Shown in pieces: positions 29,011 to 33,219 of a stretch of DNA of 33,219 bases. Position 1 is the stretch's first letter; every line of letters begins with the position of its first letter. Made by a program: the position numbers and the translations under genes. The notes under the pieces were generated by a model. The model made no database searches. It was not told the DNA's origin and worked only from the letters and a program-made list of their open reading frames with translations. Origin of the DNA: Nitrososphaeraceae archaeon (GTDB taxonomy: Archaea > Thermoproteota > Nitrososphaeria > Nitrososphaerales > Nitrosopumilaceae); contig JAICOU010000011.1 of NCBI GenBank assembly GCA_025930495.1, forward strand, positions 1 to 33,219. The letters run 5' to 3'.

Positions 29011-30392
29011 CAGCTAAAGGTGGAGTTCAATACAGTAAGATTGCAGAAATCAAAGGTCCACTGGTAGTTGTTGATGACGTTGAAAATGCAGCATTTGATG
29101 AACTAGTAGAAATTGAAACTAAAGAAGGAGAAAGAAGATTAGGTAAAGTTCTTGAAGTTGGAAATGGTAAAGCAATAGTTCAGGTCTTTGAGGGAACCAC
29201 TGGATTATCAATTTCTGGTACTAGTGCAAAATTTGTAGGCAAACTTATGGAAATGCCAGTATCAAAAGAAGTACTTGGCAGAGTATTTGATGGATTAGGC
29301 AGACCAAAAGATGGATTGCCAGATCCAATTGCTGATAAATTTATTGATATCAACGGAGAACCGATGAATCCAGAACAACGTGAATATCCAAAAGATTTCA
29401 TTCAAACTGGTGTTTCTGTTATTGATGGAATGATTACTCTAGTAAGAGGACAAAAACTACCAATATTTTCTGGCTCAGGTATGTCACACAACATTCTTGC
29501 AGCACAAATTGCAAGACAAGCAAATGTTGTTGGTACAAAAGATGATTTTGCCGTAGTATTTGCAGCAATTGGTGTGCAATACAGTGAGGCAGAATATTTT
29601 AGAAGAAGTCTTGAAGAATCAGGTGCACTAAAAAGAAGTGTTCTATTTCTAAATACAGCAGATGATCCTGCAATTGAAAGAATTATCACTCCACGTGTCG
29701 CGTTAACTGTTGCAGAATATTTAGCATTTGATCTTGGAATGCATGTTCTTGTAATATTGACTGATATGACAAATTATGCAGAAGCACTAAGAGAAATCAG
29801 TGCAGCAAGAGAAGAAGTACCTGGAAGAAAAGGCTATCCTGGTTATCTCTATACTGATCTTTCAACAATTTATGAAAGAGCAGGAAAATTAAATGGAAGA
29901 AAAGGCAGTGTCACACAAGTTCCAATTTTATCAATGCCATCTGATGATATCACTCATCCAATTCCTGATCTTACTGGATACATTACAGAAGGTCAAGTTG
30001 TACTTGGACGAGATTTATTTCGACAAGGTGTTTATCCACCAATCAATATTTTGATGAGTCTTAGCCGATTAATGAAAGATGGTATTGGTGCAGGAAGTAC
30101 AAGAGAAGATCACAGTGAAATCTCAAATCAAGTTTATGATGCATACTCTAGAGCTCAAGAAGTAAGAGCACTAGCTGGAATTGTAGGTAAAGCAGGATTA
30201 ACAGATATTGACTTGAAATACATGGATGTAGGTGATGTATTTGAAAAAGAATTTCTTACACAGGCAACTGATGAAAATAGAACCATAGAAGAAACTCTTA
30301 CTATACTATGGAAAATTGTTTCAAAACTTCCAAAGAATGAAATTACTAAGATTAAAGACAAATACGTAGATCAATACTATCAGGAAAACTAG
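29007..30392 (+). CDS. atpB: A-type ATP synthase subunit B
   Basis: [41 protein letters not shown] (no P-loop), [37 protein letters not shown]. Confidence 0.97.
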   Translation: MTAKGGVQYSKIAEIKGPLVVVDDVENAAFDELVEIETKEGERRLGKVLEVGNGKAIVQVFEGTTGLSISGTSAKFVGKLMEMPVSKEVLGRVFDGLGRPKDGLPDPIADKFIDINGEPMNPEQREYPKDFIQTGVSVIDGMITLVRGQKLPIFSGSGMSHNILAAQIARQANVVGTKDDFAVVFAAIGVQYSEAEYFRRSLEESGALKRSVLFLNTADDPAIERIITPRVALTVAEYLAFDLGMHVLVILTDMTNYAEALREISAAREEVPGRKGYPGYLYTDLSTIYERAGKLNGRKGSVTQVPILSMPSDDITHPIPDLTGYITEGQVVLGRDLFRQGVYPPINILMSLSRLMKDGIGAGSTREDHSEISNQVYDAYSRAQEVRALAGIVGKAGLTDIDLKYMDVGDVFEKEFLTQATDENRTIEETLTILWKIVSKLPKNEITKIKDKYVDQYYQEN

Positions 30393-30396
30393 CAGC

Positions 30397-31029
30397 ATGT
30401 CATTTGGACAGAATGTAGCTGCAACAAAAATTGAACTTCTAAAATACAAAAAATCTAGCCAAGTTGCTAAAATGGTTCAGAAAATTTTAGATGACAAACG
30501 TAAAGTTATTTTAAAAAATATTGAGGAAATGATTGAAGAAGCCTCTAAAGCAAGAGGTGGAATTTGGGATCCATTACAAGATATTTACAAATCAGTCAAT
30601 GAGGCATATCTTGCATTAGGAACTAATACGGTTGATTCTGTTGCTGAATCCACACCACCTGTAATGCAAGTTGATGTCCATGTACGAAGAGTTGTGGATG
30701 TTAAAATTCCAACACTTACAGTTACTGAAAAAGATACAAAATCAATGCCATATGGTTTTGCTGATACTAATTCCTCTATAGATAGAGCAGCAAAACAGAT
30801 CAAAGAATTACTTCCAAAAATTTGCAAGGCTGCAGAATATGAAAATTCCATTTTTAGCCTTGCAAAAGCCCTTGAAAAAACCCAAAAGTTACTAAACGCA
30901 CTAGAAAATGTCATTATTCCACAATATCAACAAAAAATACGATTCATTCTTGCAACTCTTGAAGAAAGAGAAAGAGAAGAATTCGCAAAGTTAAAAAAAG
31001 TGAAAGCAAAGATGGAAAGTAGGAAATAA
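30397..31029 (+). CDS. atpD: A-type ATP synthase subunit D
   Basis: NVAATKIELLKYKKSSQVAKMVQKILDDKRKVIL and C-terminal LNALENVIIPQYQQKIRFILATLEEREREEFAKLKKVK. Confidence 0.93.
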   Translation: MSFGQNVAATKIELLKYKKSSQVAKMVQKILDDKRKVILKNIEEMIEEASKARGGIWDPLQDIYKSVNEAYLALGTNTVDSVAESTPPVMQVDVHVRRVVDVKIPTLTVTEKDTKSMPYGFADTNSSIDRAAKQIKELLPKICKAAEYENSIFSLAKALEKTQKLLNALENVIIPQYQQKIRFILATLEEREREEFAKLKKVKAKMESRK

Positions 31030-31160
31030 TGACAAAAGAAGAAATTAAAAAATTAGTTGAAAATTCCAAGAAAGTATTAGAGCAAGATCATGAAAATTTT
31101 GCTAAATCAATTAAAAATGATTTGAAATCATTTAAAAAGAAAACACTAGATCTAATTTAA
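31029..31160 (+). CDS. 43-aa charged helical protein translationally coupled to atpD
   Basis: Manual translation: MTKEEIKKLVENSKKVLEQDHENFAKSIKNDLKSFKKKTLDLI*. TAATG overlap with the atpD stop; between atpD and atpK. Not in the ORF track. Confidence 0.65.
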   Translation: MTKEEIKKLVENSKKVLEQDHENFAKSIKNDLKSFKKKTLDLI

Positions 31161-31210
31161 TTCACAGCGTATCATGATTTAAATATGGAATTATGGCGGA
31201 ATAAAAATAG

Positions 31211-31522
31211 ATGAAACCTCTTGTTTTATTATTATCTGTAACAGCAATTGCATTTCTAATTGCTGGTGTGACAGATGTTGCTTATGCTCAAGAAGAATCA
31301 AGTGGAGGCTCAAGTGATGGCTCAAAACTAATTGGTGCCGGTTTAGCTTTTGGTTTAGCTGCAGGTGGTGCTGGAGTCGGTTTGGGTCAAGTAGGTGCAG
31401 CAGGTCTTGCAGTAATTAGTGAGAATCCAGCTCTACAATCAAAAGTGTTCATATTCATAGGTATGGTTGAATCAATTGCTATCTATGGTATAGTCATGAT
31501 GTTTATCATCTTGGGACAATAA
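31211..31522 (+). CDS. atpK: A-type ATP synthase subunit K (c-ring proteolipid) with N-terminal signal peptide
   Basis: Two-helix hairpin GAGLAFGLAAGGAGVGLGQVGAAGLAVISENPALQSKVFIFIGMVESIAIYGIVMMFIIL with Glu in helix 2; preceded by MKPLVLLLSVTAIAFLIAGVTDVAYAQ. Confidence 0.93.
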   Translation: MKPLVLLLSVTAIAFLIAGVTDVAYAQEESSGGSSDGSKLIGAGLAFGLAAGGAGVGLGQVGAAGLAVISENPALQSKVFIFIGMVESIAIYGIVMMFIILGQ

Positions 31523-31554
31523 GCCCTAAAGATACATTTTTTCAAATTTTTAAT

Positions 31555-32037
31555 TTAATTATATTTTAGTTTGTTAACGTCTAATACTCTTGCACAGTAT
31601 CTGCATTTGAGTACTCTTCCTTCCTTGTCAATTACATCCATCACTGATTCAATATGTTCAGTGCTGTTAGTAATACAATCTGGATTTGAACAACGGAAAA
31701 TTCTATCTATTTCATTTGGAAGTGCAACTCTTCTTTTTTCAATCAGTTTATAGTCTTTGATAATATTGATAGTTGCCTTTGGGGCAATTACTGCAAGTTT
31801 GTTTGTATCGTCATCTTTTAGAAATTTGTTTTCTACTTTTATGATATCTTTTTTCTTGAATTTTCCGCTAGGTACGTTAAGAGCAATAGTTATGAGACTT
31901 CCATCCTTTCCATCAATTCTTAAGGCATTTAGAACCTGAAGACCTTTTCCCTCGTCAATGTGGTCCAACACAGTACCTTCTTTAATTCGTCGAACCATAA
32001 GTTCGGACTCTTGCATCAGAATACTTTGTATAGTCAC
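31555..32037 (-). CDS. pyrI: aspartate carbamoyltransferase regulatory subunit
   Basis: MVRRIKEGTVLDHIDEGKGLQVLNAL and C-terminal zinc-site cysteines (FRCSNPDC..., LKCRYCARVL). ATG at 32016 looks a better start than GTG 32037. Confidence 0.95.
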   Translation of the reverse strand: MTIQSILMQESELMVRRIKEGTVLDHIDEGKGLQVLNALRIDGKDGSLITIALNVPSGKFKKKDIIKVENKFLKDDDTNKLAVIAPKATINIIKDYKLIEKRRVALPNEIDRIFRCSNPDCITNSTEHIESVMDVIDKEGRVLKCRYCARVLDVNKLKYN

Positions 32038-32057
32038 CTGTATATATCATTGAAAGA

Positions 32058-32987
32058 TTGAACGAGTTCTATAAAAAAGACATAATTTCTATCAAGGAGT
32101 TTAACAAAGCTCAACTTGAACAAATTTTTACATCCACTGACAAAATAATGAAACTTAAACCCGTAGAAAGAAGGGAGATTTGTAAAGGAAATACACTGGG
32201 TTATCTATTTTATGAGCCAAGTACTAGAACTCGTCTTAGTTTTGATGCTGCAATGGCATCAGTTGGTGGTAATTCTTTAGGAATCTCTAATATCTCCTCA
32301 TCATCTGCTCAAAAAGGTGAAAGTCTTGCAGACACTGTGAAAATAATGTCAATTTATTCGGATGTACTTGTATTACGGCATCCTCTTGATGGTTCAAGTA
32401 GATTTGCAGCTGAAGTTTCTTCAAAACCCATTATCAATGCTGGAAGTGGTACAGAAGAGCATCCAACACAAGCCATACAAGATTTGTTTACAATAAGAAA
32501 AGAAAAGAAAAAGATTGACGGTCTCAAAATAGGAATCATAGGTGATCTAAAATATGGACGAACAGTTTACTCTCTTCTTTATGGTCTTGGAAATTATGAT
32601 GTTGATGTCCATTTAATTTCTCCTGAATCATTAAGAATTAGATCTGATTCTGTTTATGAAATAAAAAAGAGATTGTCTTTTACCGAATCTACTAACATTG
32701 AAGAATACATTGATGATCTTGATGTTCTTTATGTAACACGAATCCAAAAAGAAAGATTTCCTGATGAAGAAGAATATCTCAAGGTAAAAGGAAGTTATGT
32801 TGTGGGATTAGATTTGTTACAAAAAATGAAAGATGATTCTATTATCTTACATCCGTTACCTAGACTAGATGAAATTTCAACTGATGTTGATAATACAAAA
32901 AATGCAAAATATTTTGAGCAAGCTGAATATGGAAAGCACACACGAGCTGCATTATTAGGCTTAATTCTCAACGAAAATGGATTCTAA
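32058..32987 (+). CDS. pyrB: aspartate carbamoyltransferase catalytic subunit
   Basis: YLFYEPSTRTRLSFDAAM, LRHPLDGSSRFAAE, AGSGTEEHPTQAIQDLFTI, HPLPRLDEIS. TTG start. Confidence 0.97.
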   Translation: MNEFYKKDIISIKEFNKAQLEQIFTSTDKIMKLKPVERREICKGNTLGYLFYEPSTRTRLSFDAAMASVGGNSLGISNISSSSAQKGESLADTVKIMSIYSDVLVLRHPLDGSSRFAAEVSSKPIINAGSGTEEHPTQAIQDLFTIRKEKKKIDGLKIGIIGDLKYGRTVYSLLYGLGNYDVDVHLISPESLRIRSDSVYEIKKRLSFTESTNIEEYIDDLDVLYVTRIQKERFPDEEEYLKVKGSYVVGLDLLQKMKDDSIILHPLPRLDEISTDVDNTKNAKYFEQAEYGKHTRAALLGLILNENGF

Positions 32988-33061
32988 ATTTTAAAATCTG
33001 ATTTTTCATTAAAATTGATTGCGTATTCCATATATCTAGAGACATATCAAATAACAACAGT

Positions 33062-33219
33062 TTGACACAAACAAAAATTCTACCAATTTTTCCTTTAGAT
33101 TTAGTATTGTTTCCTAGACAGGAACTACCGCTCAGAATTTTTGAACCACGATACAAGCAATTAGTTGATGACTGTATGCTAGGTGATGGTCAATTCGGTG
33201 TATGTCTAATTGATGCAAA
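33062..33219 (+). CDS. LON substrate-binding (PUA-like) domain protein, truncated by window end
   Basis: Manual translation from TTG: (M)TQTKILPIFPLDLVLFPRQELPLRIFEPRYKQLVDDCMLGDGQFGVCLIDA..., matching the N-terminus of LON-domain proteins. Confidence 0.8.
   Translation, partial: MTQTKILPIFPLDLVLFPRQELPLRIFEPRYKQLVDDCMLGDGQFGVCLIDA

Noticed and set aside
1-33219. tRNA, rRNA, transposase, integrase or prophage content
   Set aside because: No cloverleaf-like intergenic segments, rRNA-like sequence, transposase motifs or terminal inverted repeats recognised. Intergenic gaps are mostly too short.

Overview
This AT-rich, gene-dense archaeal chromosomal segment most resembles an ammonia-oxidising Thaumarchaeota/Nitrososphaerota genome of the Nitrosopumilus type. 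That placement is inferred from gene content and protein style; no database search was run. Main contents: (1) a minus-strand archaeal CoA-precursor operon (pantoate kinase, 4-phosphopantoate-beta-alanine ligase, PanB, CoaBC, 55-aa ORF); (2) a PhoU-like regulator, a NUDIX hydrolase and a double-HTH Lrp-like regulator; (3) an FtsX/MacB-type permease, an ABC ATPase and a secreted CARDB/COG1361-like protein; (4) a UbiB/ABC1 kinase, Hsp20, and a translationally coupled Tmk, HD-phosphohydrolase, UMP kinase cluster; (5) an Amt ammonium transporter with a divergent putative HTH protein; (6) an A-type ATP synthase locus split over about 12 kb (C and I on minus, E-A-B-D-x-K on plus); (7) divergent pyrI/pyrB; (8) a truncated LON-domain protein at the right edge. 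No rRNA, tRNA, CRISPR array, transposon or prophage was recognised. The most interesting signals are several very small membrane or helical ORFs missing from the supplied ORF track (36 aa, 28 aa, 43 aa, 22 aa), some embedded in the split ATP synthase locus, which lacks recognisable F and H subunits. Others are a Cas4-like protein with an apparently degraded catalytic motif, a c-subunit with Na+-type ligand residues and a signal peptide, and repeated zero-spacing tail-to-tail stop codons (TAA|TTA).
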